DNA of 64,000 nt from Agelaius tricolor (Eukaryota > Chordata > Aves > Passeriformes > Icteridae). Below, piece after piece: positions 34,701-47,800 of the stretch. A program made the translations under genes and the position numbers. The stretch is from NCBI GenBank assembly GCA_023055355.1, contig JALJCS010000006.1, positions 32,928,501 through 32,992,500 of the forward strand, given 5' to 3'. A model generated the notes under the pieces. That model did not search any database. It was not told where the DNA came from and saw only the letters and a program-made list of their open reading frames with translations. Positions within the stretch are counted from its first letter, which is position 1; each line of letters begins with the position of its first letter.

Positions 34701-36490
34701 GTGACAGAATGCTTTGGTATATAAAACAGGCTGCATGAGGGATATCCCACCTGGACTGTTCATCTGTCCTATACCATGCAGACTAGCCAACAATAAATAA
34801 AAAAAAAGAGGTCTGAGGGAAGACATTTGCCTCCGGTACTTGATTAATTAGTGCAAATTAATAGCTGCTACGTGATGAACTGAAAAGTCAGAGCTGAACA
34901 TTTGTATTTCTGTGCAGAGGTATGCAGGAGCAGAGTGTCTCAGCATCAGTCAAGAGAAGAAAAGGAAAACGCTCCAAGATGGCTCTTGACCAAACAGACA
35001 TGCAAAGGCCTTGCAAGCTTTCCTGGGGAGCTTGGAACACTGCCTCATGTATTCCAGATGTAACCTACAAGACTCATTTGTTCTGATGATGGCTAGATAG
35101 GGATATTTCATACAAAGATCTCAAATGCTAAGTGACTAGTGCTTAAAAATAGCCATCACACAAGCACTGTTCACATCAGTGAGCAGGAGATCTGGGATCA
35201 AACTTCACAAACTTTTACTTCTGGCTCCATAAAACATGAGAACATGACACCAAGAATGGCACAGGATAACTCTGCTTGGTCACCACGTGAGTTTAGCAAC
35301 AGCTCCTCACCATTTTCCTCTGTAATTTACCCAATGCTAACTTCTCCAGCTCTTGGTTTTTTAATCTAAAGAGATTCTAAACATGAGTCAAGTTCTGCAA
35401 GACCTGGTTTGTTAGTATTTATGAATTTGCTCTGGTGTGCAAAAATGTACATCTCATGAGACTGTATCGGGGCAACAGACTTTCTGAACAGGAAAAAACT
35501 GTGCTGAGATCCTCTTGGGATAAGTAATAATTATTATCCAGGCACCAGTATTTTAGCATCAGAAGATTGATGGGTGATCTTGCAGAACTGCATTGCCACT
35601 TTCTGCACATAAAAGTGTAGTTTTATGAATATTAAATGTATGCTGTATGACAGCCTAGAGAAATGTTCTTGTTTTTGGTAGATTTTTAGATTAACTGTAA
35701 TTTTTTTAATTTTATGAGGTATCTTCCCCTCCAGGATTGATTGCTATCACTTTCAAAAACACAGAATGTCTGAGAAGATAGCTCATAGGTAAGTGCAATA
35801 TAATTAACAGAATCAATCAAGGTAAACAAGTATAACAAAACTTAGTAAAACCAGCAGCAATATCTAATGTGTTAACATCCTTCTTCACAACATCACCTCC
35901 TAATAAAAAAAAATCACACAATGACAATATATCTTGAATAGTAGACTTTACAAATTGAATTTATTTACCAAATAAATTCATGTGAAAAGACTCTTAAATC
36001 TTGCATATCAAGGTGGAATAATGATGATGAAAGAGTAAAAAAAGCAGGAACTTCATTGGAAAAGGCAAGAATTTTTAATTTATTTCAGTGATCTAAATGC
36101 TAATTATAGTGGAATTATTCCAACTGCTACAGAAATTCTTAAACTGGCAAAACATATATACTACTTACAGGTCTTTTTCTAAAAAATAAGAGAAGACTTC
36201 TGTCAACTGAAACAGGCAGTTTTGGGAGAAAAAATAAAAAGCTGTATTTTTCTCATGATCATATAAGCATAACTGAAAGTGATTAGTTCTTTTAACTGCA
36301 AAATAAAAGTCAATGTTTCAAGATAATATGATGCTAAGGTTGTTGCATGCCATCTCCATTTTCAAAAGTCTATCCTGGAGAAAAAAAAGATCTCTATCAC
36401 AACTCTGACTCATTGATTGCTTCTGAAAGTAGTCACCTGAAATGATGAATGATTCTAAGCTATGAATTTTGCTTCAATTTGTCCTAATAG
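31734..36490. other. Unannotated DNA
   Basis: About 4.8 kb without a recognised gene or mobile element. A short GT-rich run lies at about 31770-31786 and a 12-bp CAGTGGAACC-type duplication at about 34541-34566. Open frames reach at most 87 codons. Confidence 0.45.
34835..34915. promoter_or_regulatory. Candidate conserved non-coding element core
   Basis: TTGATTAATTAG at 34840-34851 and GCAAATTAATAGC at 34853-34865 lie next to a CTACGTGATGAAC stretch with an ACGTG core. The paired homeodomain-type words resemble deeply conserved enhancers, but conservation is untested. Confidence 0.22.
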
Positions 36491-36497
36491 GAAATAC

Positions 36498-37173
36498 CAA
36501 GAGGGAGGCTGCTGGTGGATGAGAGGCTGGACATGACCCAGCAATGCACTCACAGTCCAAAAAGTCAGCTGTACCCTGGGCTGCATCCAAAGCAGTGTGG
36601 CCAGCAGATCAAGGGTGGTGATTCTGCCCCTCTGCTCCCCTCTGGTGAGACCCCACCTGGAGCATTGCATCCAGCTCTGGGGTCCCCAGCACAGAAAGGA
36701 CATGGGCCTGTTGGAGCAAGTCCAGAGAAGAGCCACAAAGATGATTAGAGAAATTAAGCACCTCTCCTATGAGGAAAGGCTGAGAGAATTGGGATTGTTC
36801 AGCCTGCAGAAGAGAAGGCTTTGGAATGCCTTAATTATGGCCTTCCAGTACCTGAAGTGGGCCTACGAGAAAGATGGAGAGAGACTATTTACAAAAGAAA
36901 ATAGTGATAAGACAAGGGAAATGACTTTCAACTGAAGATGGTAGGTCTAGATTAGATATGAAGAAGAAATTCTTTACTGTGAAGGTGGTGAGACACTGGA
37001 ACAGGTTGCCCAGAGAAGCTTTGGGTGCCCCAGCCATGGAAGTTCTCAAGAAAAGTTTGGATGAGTCTCTGAGCAACCAGATTGAGTGGGAGGTGTCCCT
37101 ATCCATGGCAAGGGGGTTGGAATAAGGTGATCTTTAGGGTCTCTTCCAACTGTAACCCTTCTATGATTCTATG
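36498..37173 (+). repeat. CR1 LINE, 5'-truncated 3' end, plus strand
   Basis: The best-preserved CR1 in the window. It begins in the ORF2 C-terminus (GATGAGAGGCTGGACATGAC, giving the residues DERLDMTQQC), continues through GAGACCCCACCTGGAGCATT, CCAGAGAAGAGCCACAAAGA, GAGGAAAGGCTGAGAGAATT and GAAATTCTTTACTGTGAAGG to GACACTGGAACAGGTTGCCC. It ends in TCTATGATTCTATGG, the CR1 terminal repeat. Frames of 77, 93 and 112 codons across it are typical false gene calls on bird CR1 sequence. Confidence 0.93.
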
Positions 37174-37734
37174 GTTAAACTAGATGTTATTTATATTTTG
37201 TACATCCTACAAGATAGGATGTATTCAAGCATTCTTTTTCAGCTGAACATTGGCAGTAGAGCTTTTTGTATATGAAAATATTTGAATTATCTAATGAAAT
37301 GTGTGGGGGGGTGTTATTTATAGCAAATAACCACTTGAATATTTTTTTCTTGTGATTTTGTTTATGAATAATTTCTTTGGTTGATAGAGACATGGCTTTT
37401 TCAGCAAATCATACGATGACAACAATGTGATAGATAATTTATAGATAATTCTATAGAGAGGTGTTCATGGGAAGGAACAGAAGGAGCAAAAGAAGTATGA
37501 TGAATAATAAATGAAAAAGAAATAATTTTCATGCACTATCTTGCACTAAAAAAAAAATATAATTTCCTCTGCATTTCCAGTCCCTTCTGGGAATAAGCAT
37601 TTACGTCTTGAACAACTGAACTAAAAGATTGAATAACCAGGGTACAATTTTTAGTGTTTTGAACAAGTTAAACCTCTACATTCCATTGTTTTTTGTACAA
37701 GAAGCGACTAAAATAAGGGAAATCAGTTGGATTT

Positions 37735-37895
37735 TAGGATTTCAGTGTGCTAATTAGGCTCAGAAATATTAGGACCTGGATACTAGGGTGAAGCTGCAAT
37801 TAACTGAGATTTAATGAGCTGTGTAATGAAAAGTGGCAGGGCTATGTAACTTTACAGCCATAATTTCCTGATTAGATGAACTCCTAAACACTGCG
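37735..37895. promoter_or_regulatory. Candidate conserved non-coding element
   Basis: TGCTAATTAGGCTCAG, GCAATTAACTGAG, TTTAATGAGCTGTG, GTAATGAAAAG and CTGATTAGATGAAC are packed into about 150 bp, without simple repeats. The pattern fits a developmental enhancer, but only composition supports it. Confidence 0.22.
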
Positions 37896-38426
37896 ATCCT
37901 GTGTCCTACCCCAAGGCATGTTGACCCTTCTAGCTGGCCAGAAGAGAAACAAACTTTTGCCTGCAAAGCTTTTAGGACCTACACAGTATTTTAGCAGCAG
38001 GAAATTCCTATAGTTTCAGGGCAATTTCTCACTCTGATCAGAGCAAGCATCATTTTCCTTGCTAATCTAAACATTTTTTTCCTGCTCCTTTTAATCTAGT
38101 TTATGTGGCTAGGAGTGTTTGTCTGATGACAAGAGGATCCTCTGAAGTAGTCACGGTTGGATAGGATATCAAGGGCATCCAGTATCCTCAGCCACATCAA
38201 ACACAGTTTGGGTGATGGAGAGGATGCACAAAGAAAGCCCATAATAAAACACCTCATAAAAGAGGACCAGAAATGCAACCCCAGAAAGAAAGCAAATCCC
38301 AACTTTAGAAGAACTCTGTTTGTAACATTCATGAACATCAAGGGAAAAGTCTGCCAGATAAACCATGGGTCTGAGGATCAAGTGACTTGCTACCATTAAT
38401 TGTTTCTGACTGTCGACTACTTTTAG

Positions 38427-38473
38427 CAAATTCTCTCAAATTCTCAATTTCTCAAATTCTACAAATTCTCTCT
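38427..38473. repeat. Short minisatellite of CAAATTCT
   Basis: CAAATTCT occurs three times, with a CAATTTCT variant between copies, at an irregular period of about 11-14 bp. Confidence 0.7.
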
Positions 38474-41400
38474 ACCAATGTATTCCATGGGGAATATTAG
38501 AGATAAAAATTATTTGAAGATGATAAAGTCCTCAGATTCCCTGTGGGAGACCATAACATATTTCTCATGCTTTCAAAATCCAGTAAAGGCAAGATTTTCT
38601 TTTAAGTCTTAAACTTACTAGGATAGAAAAACTTTTACATGTGCCATACCTGTGTAGTCACTTATATTTTTTTTCCTTCATTCCTATGCCTCCTTCAGCA
38701 CAGAGCACATATTGGCCATGACTGATAAGCACTCAGTGGATTGGGCCTTAATTTTACCACATTTTTTTCCCACCACCATCCTCTGTTCTGTCCTTCCACT
38801 TCAACAGAATTTATAGTGAACAAGACTCAGAGATAATGCAAAGATAGAACACCCAGAATATTTCAAAATGCCTATATCCTACCTAGAGTGAGATTTGACC
38901 AGAATTTAAATATCTGGATGTTTAAGAATGATAAAAATCTCCTTCTCCTGCAAGACATTTCCTTGGAGGCACCCAAGACCTTGCTAGACACTGGCACTGC
39001 CAGCCTGTTCCTGCAGCAAGAGGAACTGCTGCAGGAGTTCCCACTCATGTTTGGGCATGGTACAGAAATTCTGCATAGGCCATGGAGATACTGAGCTGCT
39101 GGAATGTGGCAGAAAGCCCATCAGCATGGTTGCATCCTTGGAAAACATACACAAACCATATATACACACAAGTCATGGCACTACCTGGCACTTCAAAAAC
39201 ACATTTGGAAAGTGGGTGGCAAGAGAGGGAGCAATGAAGGAAATAGATGGAACCTGGTGCTCCCCAAATGCCACATCTGCCATCTTCACTGTCATGTATT
39301 TGTTATGGTGGGTGTATAAAGCCAGCAGTATGATACTGAGCTCTTATCAAAAGTGCCAAGGAGATAATAACTGCTCTGATATGTAGTTCAGAGCTTCTGG
39401 GGCTGTGAAATGTGTAATGGTATGGAATTCTTCAGCGGTGTTACCAGCTGTGATATCCCTCTGCCTTTCTCCACTGCCTGCCTCTCTTTGCTTCCTCAGT
39501 GGCTTGACATGCAATATAATTATATTTTTCTGGGGTTGATAGCCAAATAGACTTTTTTTACTTTGCTTTTTTTGTCTTGTTCCCCAAGCTGGTGCCCAGC
39601 CTGGCTGACAGGTAGTCACACTTATGCAGCAGAGAAGGCACAGCTGCTGTGACAAGGGAGTAGGAGTATATTAAGCCAATTTTGCTACAAGAAGAGTAAT
39701 GTGTAATGAGATTGTGTGAGAACCATGACCTTATCTAGCTGTGAAAGGAGTCAAATACAATTGTAACTCAGTTAACATCCTTAGGAAATAATTGCCAACT
39801 ACCTTTTGTGCAGGAAAGCTGGCCTAGTCCTGGACAAATATTACCATGCTTCACTTACACTATCACCAACACCTACAGCTATTCAAAACTGCCACACAAT
39901 CTCCACTATTTAAATAATTAGGCAAGGAGGAACATGATTAAGCAAGACAAATTTTGTATTTAAAGATTGCAAGTTCTTTGCTGTGGAATTCTCCTGTAAT
40001 CAATTTCCTGTTTTATCCTACCTGCTGGGACAGGATGCAGGCAGGGCTCAGGACACAGCTCCCTTGTGCCAACCTTTTTCTGGGACATGCCCCTCACTCT
40101 TTTTTTATCTGAAATAGGCAAAGGCAAATAGCAGCAGTGGAGAAGGACAGGGATTTAGTTGATGGATGCAGTCTTAGGGGCCATGATGAAGAGCAACATC
40201 CAGTAGTGGGAAGTGTCCCTGGGGGAAAGGCAGAGCCATGATCCATCTCTCTTTGGAGAACTCCAACCCAGGATAGAGTTTGTACAGGGGAATCCCCTTT
40301 TCAGCAGCACTGTGGATTGTGTTGAGGGAGGGCAAGAGTGGGAAAAGGAAGAACAAAAGGTTGAGACATTTGGTTACTACTGCCTTTGACCCTGCCATGG
40401 CTAGCTGCCTGCTCCTTTTGCAATTTTGTGGGGAGGCTACATCTTCATAAAAATCAGAGTTTACAGATTGCTGCTGGCCTTAGTTCTCTTTATTTCTTTG
40501 TTCATCTTGCTTGCACACTTCTCAGGTTCTGCAAAAAAGGCTTTAACAGATGGGTGGATAATATCCAACTATGACAAAAGCTTTCAACAGTCATCTAATG
40601 TTCCAAATGAGTAACTCAGTGTGGAACACAAAGACCATGGAATGAAGTGCCAATAATGATTATATCCAATCTTTCCCAAATAACTGCCACAACATGCACA
40701 GTTATGCCTTGCCAAGTAACCCGAGAGTGAAATGTGATGTACCATCAGTCTTTGGGAGATAAACAGAGGCGTCACACAATTCACACTAGCATGACACAGA
40801 CCAGCAAATCATCACATGCTCCTCACAGTATTGGGATTTTGTGCCCCTCTTACATACTGGTGGCATAGCAGAATCACTGGTGAGTGGATAACAGGAGTTT
40901 GCTATGTTAATGTCATTTTATGAAACCTGTTTCTCAGCCACTCACAGGGACTTGAAGGATAAAGTATACCATTCACCTTTTTTCTATTTCCAATTAAAAT
41001 CGCAGGAGCCAAACACTTAATGCAAGAAGATTAAATGTATGTGAATTATTTCCTGAGGTCCTTTTCTCATTTCAGTATGAACAATGCAGCCAAAGTTGTG
41101 GAAAAGCCTGGATAAATGGCCAATTTGCTCATGTGCCATACTTTAATCACTGCCTAAACCTGTTGGAATAATATTTCCTTGAAAGTGGCAGTATAAAGCA
41201 TATTCTAGAAAAGCTTAAAAAAAACTGTAAGCAATGTAATTAAATACTTCAACTTCAACCTGCAAGAGAGAAAGGTACCAAATTATTTTTTTGCCTTAGA
41301 ATCAGCTTGTAGGCAATCATATGTCCAAGTAACAGAGAAAAAACCCACAACCTAATCTCCAAACCATAGCACAGAAAAAATATACCCATGAAAATAACCC

Positions 41401-42250
41401 ATGTCCTATGCTCAAGCAGCAAAAATGTTTTCATAAGATTTTGCAATTTTATCTTCAGTAAAATAATATGAATTAGTTAAAATCCCTTCTGAAACATTCT
41501 GGAATATAACATGATTTGAGAGGAGGAAGCAGCAAGAGTTTTTGATCCCTCCAGAGGACTAAGTCTAATATAGTCATCTGTTTTAAAAGGCTTTCCAGAC
41601 AGACTTTCCTCTAATGCAGCAACTGCCTCATAACTGTCATTTATCAAAAAGATAAACTGGTGGAAATTGTCCATCCCTGTTCCAGCATGAGCAGTGCATG
41701 AAGAAGAGTGTCATCATTTGGAAACAATCACCTTCCCTCTGTTCCCTCCAGTTTCATCCAGCAATTCCAGTAGTCCTCTTAAAGTAAGATTTATATCAGA
41801 AAACGCTTTCCCAGGAACTCTTTAGCTTAGTAATGCTATTGCATTTAGTAAAGAACTACATATATTGATAATGCCCCACCAACACAATCTCTGGAATCTA
41901 ATTTTCAAAACCAGCTTCTGGCAACTAATCACAAAAGCAGCTTTCACAATAAATCCACCTGCTTTAGCTGCCACAGTAAATACTCTACTATGATCAGGGC
42001 AACATGGAGCTTGAATCCCAGCTAGTGTCTTGGATTGATGGCATTTTTTAACCTATGTGCTACAAGGCAATGCAAAGGTTGTTCAACTGCAGAGTTCTGT
42101 ATCTGTTTCATTTTCCTTGAAGTTCAATCTTAGTTTGAATTTCCTGAGGATGTAATGCTTATTCTAGTGGTAATTATCTTAAATGACTGATTTATACACA
42201 AACTCAATTGCAGTTTAATGCTGTCTCTAAATAAAAGGACTTCCTTCAGG

Positions 42251-42342
42251 TTTTTGTTCCTTTTGGGAGATTTGTTTGTTTATTTGTTGGTTTGTTTGTT
42301 GGTATTTTGGGGTTGTTTTGGTTTGGTTTGGGGTTTTTTTTA
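42251..42342. repeat. (TTTG)n/GGTTT-rich low-complexity run
   Basis: TTTG and GGTTT units followed by a T run, ending near 42342. Confidence 0.85.
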
Positions 42343-42693
42343 ATGAATAAATTTATGTGCATAATCGAAATTTAAAAAGTCAAAGAAAAAAAAAGTTGGT
42401 ACAATAGTTCTTTGAGATTATGTACCAGGAGAACACATCTGAGCCAGCCAGAGGAGCTGGGGTGATTTCCAGCATGGACTGGCCAGGTGAGAAAAGTATT
42501 GAGGCTCATGGGCCTTGGAAATGGTGAAGGCAACAAATTTGAGAAGCTGCAGGAGCCTCAGAGGTGAATTTTGGGAAAATAGATGGGTAAGAAATTGTGA
42601 ACAGTGTAGAAAACAAAAATTGCAGTGAGGGCTAAAATCCCCAATTCTGGGGCATTCAGAGGAGTGAATAAAGTGACTGAGGCTGGAAGAGAG

Positions 42694-42853
42694 ATCCATC
42701 CATCCTTCCTTCCTTCCTTCCTTCCTTCCTTCCTTCCTTCCTTCCTTCCTTCCTTCCTTCCTTCCTTCCTTCCTTCCTTCCTTCCTTCCTTCCTTCCTTC
42801 CTTCCTTCCTTCCTTCCTTCCTTCCTTCCTTCCTTCCTTCCTTCCTTCCTTCC
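42694..42853. repeat. (ATCC)3 then (TTCC)37 microsatellite
   Basis: Three ATCC units at 42694-42705 lead into 37 uninterrupted TTCC units at 42706-42853. The strand-separated pyrimidine/purine tract keeps every frame open. The plus-strand (LPSF)n frame and the minus-strand frame rich in KEGR repeats (153 codons, 42418-42879) are therefore artefacts. Such a long pure tract is likely to be highly variable in length. Confidence 0.98.
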
Positions 42854-44769
42854 TCTCTGATTTTACTGATTTTTAACAAAAGGAGATGTTTAAAGGTCTA
42901 TGTAGCTATTCATAGCAAAGACATTTTTTTCTAAATAAACATTACATTTCATCGAAGAGGTTTATTTATTCTTATTTAAGTTTTATGCCAAGTAATTATT
43001 AAATCTAGTAATATTCAAAATTTTGCTCTTCACATTTGGAGTAAGTGTGTGATGTCATTTGTACTTAACAAAACTCTTGAAAGCAAAATTTTACTCATAC
43101 ATGAGGAAGTGACTCATCTAAACAGGAGAGGGAAGTGACTGAATTATTTCCTAGCAAAAAACTTCCTTGGAGAGAAAGAAACTCGCACCAAGCAGCCATA
43201 AAACATGACAATGGCTGGAAATTAATTCAGACATGTACAAAACTAAAGCATATTGCACAGGGCTTGAGCTAATTGTAATCACTCATTTTAAACCCCTTCT
43301 GGTAGTTGCTTTGGTTTGGATTTGCATTCTGCAGAGATAAGCTGAGTGATACCTGCCTCAGCATGTGCTCAGTCAGGATCTGTGTGCTGGTTCAGTCCTC
43401 TCTTCCAGCTTGCAGCATGCAAGTTACAATCTGTGACAGGAATTGTTCTCCATTTTGGAGGACAAAAACATGTATCACTCATCAGCACAGAAGTTGTGCA
43501 GCTAAGAAGCTTTGTAATTAAGAACCCTCACAACTGCATCCCATAATTTATTCATAGTATCAATTACAGAATTCCTGGTAGAGGAAGTCAAACTAATTAT
43601 ATTTTTTTAAAATTTAAATTAGTTTCTTCTGTTCAATTAAGGGAAGCCAGAAGCTCTTCAGGGTACCCATACTGCCAGTGGCAAAGTGTAATAGCTTTGC
43701 AGTGAGACAGTCAGCTGGAGCAGCTGCTGAAGAACACTCTCAAAAACAAAAAGCACCAGTAAAACAATGTTAACCAGCTTCATCTTGGAGAGTGTCGGCT
43801 CAGCCTGCTGGGTACTTGAGTGCTACTGGCTTTATACATGGTTGCAATTCTGCAACTTTAAAAACAGAATGAGCAATATATTCAATATTCAATATATTCA
43901 TCACTTTCAGGGTGATGAATAACCCATCTCTGACCAGATGAATAAATGCAGATGGTTGCTTGTAAGGTGTGTGTTAGGGACATCCTCATTCTAGACCCAA
44001 ATCTTCTCCTGTGTCCTCCTCATCACCTAACGGTGGGCAGAGAACAGCAATTTCCTAGGGCAGACCCCTCAGATGCAGGAGGGGAAAGTTTGGCCCTGCA
44101 GTCCAAGAGTGCAGCTGAGCTGTGTGTTCATGCCATCCCCATGTGATGTGGGTCCTGTCACACCCTCCACGCTGCCACTGATGGTTCAGGGGCTGAACTC
44201 AGCAGAGCTCCCCTCTTACACCCTGGGCTGCATCACTGCCTCCCCCGTGCTCATTTCTCTGCTCAAGGACATCACTGCAGCTCTTTTGTGGAGTTGGAGG
44301 GAGAAGGGAACCATAAATTTGCACATAAAATGAAAGATGCTTTATTTATATTAGATCCTCTAAAAAACCCACAATTGCTTGCAAGGAGAGTGATACAACA
44401 AGCAGCATTTCTGAGAATGCTGTTGGCATTTTGCTGACATACTTTCAATTGCCAAATAAAAAAGCTCTGGGCATGTACTTCATCTGCAACTGCTTATGCC
44501 CTGAAAACAGAGCAGAGGGCCCCAGGACCCATCACAGCAGTTATTACAGGACATTCCTTCACATATCCCACACAGTGAGTTACAGCGAGCTGTATTATAA
44601 ATCCAGCTGTATTTTTAGGTGCATTAGTGGTCGCTTGACTACAACTGAGTCTGGTCAGAGTTCAGATGATTGGTGGAGTTTTTTTATTCCCCACTTTCCT
44701 CCTAAGAGCTAGGATATTTCACTCAAAAAACTCTGCCCTGCAACTTCCCTCTACTGACTGGAACAAGGG

Positions 44770-44771
<2 letters not shown>
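42854..44771. other. Unannotated DNA
   Basis: No gene or mobile element recognised. A GC-richer stretch lies at about 44030-44290 and an inverted repeat at 43896-43920. Frames are at most 93 codons. Confidence 0.45.

Positions 44772-44803
<32 letters not shown>
44772..44803. repeat. (GT)16 microsatellite
   Basis: Sixteen uninterrupted GT units. Confidence 0.97.
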
Positions 44804-44805
<2 letters not shown>

Positions 44806-47800
44806 TTCTTTCAGGCAAAAAATCCAGAAAAAAAATTATATACTTCAAGTAGTTTATCGTATTTTCTAATTACAAACACAGCAGGTTACCAGATCAAGCA
44901 AAACCAACACCTTATCTTGGATCCATTCCTCGTGATGCAACAGTAACTTTTGGTAAAAACTCCTCAGTGTCTGGATCAGTGATTTGTGCGTGGCTAGGAT
45001 ATGGGATATGGGATATGGGATATAGGCAGTATGTAACCAGCAGGGAAAATAATTTCTGCACAGAAAAAAGACCAGACTATGTGGTTAGAAGTTCTTGTAT
45101 GCATTAATGCAGCTAACAAGGCTTTATTGTCTTCAACACATTTTCAGTTTAAAACTATGCAACTACAGTCCAGTTGTGCAAAGTGTGGTTTCTCACATGG
45201 ATGAAGTAATTCAGTCTGGGAGCAATGAAAATTTTCCAAATCACTCTACTCTTCAGGCTCCTGTTCTAAGGAAAATTTCTGTGAACAGAATAAAAAATAC
45301 CTCAAACAATGCAATCAGCACCTATTTCCAACATCGCAATTATCACATAAATAAGGAAAAGACTCTCCTGATTTATGAAATCTCTCTTAGCACTTCAAAG
45401 TTTGACATCATTTGATGCATTTTATCTTTTTTTTTAAAATCAGAATAGAGAAAACGGCAAAGTAACCCAGCTACCTCTCGTGACCCAGAGAACTACATGT
45501 TTTCTAACAGAAGAGAAGGTGAAAGATTTTCTTTGCAAAACAGTCATGCTTCAGTTACCACATCTGCAATCTCCCTTTCTCCCCAGAGAAAATGTCACAG
45601 GGAAGCAAAGGTGATACACATTGTCTTTCCTCCCACTCTGTGAGAAAGGGAGTGAGTAGCTGTTTAAATTTACATTTTATACATGCCAGGCAATGAATTG
45701 AAGCTAATTGTATCAAACCCACTTCCAGCAGTATTTTAGCCTATTCCTAGTCATTTGAACTCCATGTTCACAAGGTCTTCGCTTCTGGACTGTACCATGG
45801 GATGCAAAAATGTAGTTTGTACAAAAGGGCTGAATCACTTGAACTATAAATTAAAATGTTAGTCTTCTAAATATCTTTCTAGCAAAATATCCAAACTTTA
45901 AAGTGAGTTTGTATCTTCCATCAGTCATTTATATAATAACCTGCTATTAGCCCATGTCATTTATCTAAACTCCTTTCAGATCCAACACTTACAAACAAGA
46001 GTCTGTTAAGAATTGGTTTTCCCCTTTTTGGATAATTCCATAGAGAGTGTGAACATCTTCTGACAGGCAAAAAATGATACCTGTAATATCACTTTCAAGC
46101 TAAGAAGACTCTAAAAAAGCAGATTTATATGGGGACCCAAATATGCAGTTATGACATGCTCTTATAAAAAATTGGCTCATTATTGTGAAAATTCAGAATG
46201 ATCCTGTCTCTAGAAGGGATTACACCAGTTATGAGGCAGGAAATCAGATACCTCATTTCAGCCTCTAATTTCATATCCAAATGCCAGAAAAACATAAGCA
46301 GCAGCTTTCAATGGTTTGACTTCAAGCACCAAGATCAGATCATAATCCTTATCATTTATGCTGGTCATAGCCATTCTGAGTGAGTCCATTGCAATCCTCA
46401 AATAACCTCTGCTGTGAGGGGAAATGCCTTCACCAAAATTGAATTGCAGGAGAAGTCCATGACTTTGCAGTACAGCTGTTTCTGAGGATGGAAAGAAATT
46501 TCTCTCCAACCAGAGACCAGGCTCTAGTAAAAAAAGTGATTTGGTTTAGATTAAAAAAAACTATCAATAAACTCATTAATGTATAAAATGCCATTACTAT
46601 CAGTCTCTGATAGTGTAAGCTTATACAAAAATGAGTGTGTAAGTCAAATATTATGTGTTTGAGTAGCCTCTTTGAAATCAGTGCAGCTCCTCCTCCTCTT
46701 GGATCAACATACACTGAAATGCATGACCACATGGCAAGGATAAACCAAATTTTAAACTTGCTGCATTTAGGCTATTTCCTAGTGCTGGTATAAGAATAAG
46801 ACATCTATTTACATTAAAACATGTTTCTTTTCTTGCACACCAACCAGGTGGCACAGCAAGGTGATTTGTTTGAATCATACTGAGGGCTTGCCTGGCAATA
46901 AAAGACATTATAGAAGTTAATATATTCTTTAATAGTCTGAGAGAGGGAAGGAAGATAGTTTTTATTATTATATAGCCAACCATATAATATCTGGAGAAAC
47001 ATACTGTAAACCAAGATGGATGGCTGTACTTCAAATATAACCTCTCTAATAAAAAATTTTCTTCTACATGAGTTTGTTTTCTAGGTCACATTCTGTAAGT
47101 TTAATTTTCAATCTCCTTCCAAGTATTAGTATTAAATGACTGTTTACATTTTTTTATATCAAATCCACACTGAGAGAAGAGAACACTTTCATATTACTAG
47201 TTCAATAATATGGCACAAAGTGTTCCCTCACACCTGGATGGAATTGAATTACTTTTTAATTTAAGCAGTTTCATATTTGCAAGCTAACTCTAGTATATAG
47301 GGAGGAGTCAAAGGTTATCTATTCTCCATGGAAGCTAACTTAGGACTATTTACACAGTGTAGGACGGGTCTGTTAAGATTTGTAATTTACTCACAGTCAT
47401 CCAACACTCCTTTCTGTCTTCCATTTTCTATAGTGGACTAAGGTCTGCACTTAACCTCAGAGAAAATTTAGTCTGAACTGAATTATTCTGCTCTCCCATG
47501 AATAATGGAGATTCCCTTTCTTCCCCATTCTCCCCCTGCACCTCCTCTCCCCCACTTCCTTAACACTAGGTTCTGTATGGTTTAGTTTCTTGGTACCATT
47601 CAGTTTGAAATATTTAGATGTCTATGAATTCATGACATTTTTAAGCCTGCATTCAACAATACTTGAATTTGTGCCCAGTTCAAGGTGTTCTCAGAGAAGC
47701 TTTCCAGTTTGGATTTTAGTTCAAAAGACTTGAAACTAATGTTTTTCAAAGGGATCTCTGCTTTGTTTCCAGCCCTAAAAATAGGGCTAAGGGAAGGCTT

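Larger units (their letters stand above)
37174..42250. other. Unannotated DNA
   Basis: About 5 kb without a recognised gene or element. It includes a CAAATTCT-type minisatellite at 38427-38473 and an inverted repeat at 39009-39036. Frames of up to 111 codons show no family features. Confidence 0.45.

Noticed and set aside
36455..36935. Frames of 77, 93 and 112 codons
   Set aside because: They are translations of the CR1 3' region, a frequent false gene call in birds.
38140..38420. Possible old MIR-like SINE
   Set aside because: Only a short AAGTGACTTGCTACC word recalls MIR, which is not enough to support a call.
42418..42879. 153-codon minus frame with KEGR repeats and 83-codon plus frame with LPSF repeats
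   Set aside because: The (TTCC)37 microsatellite generates both.
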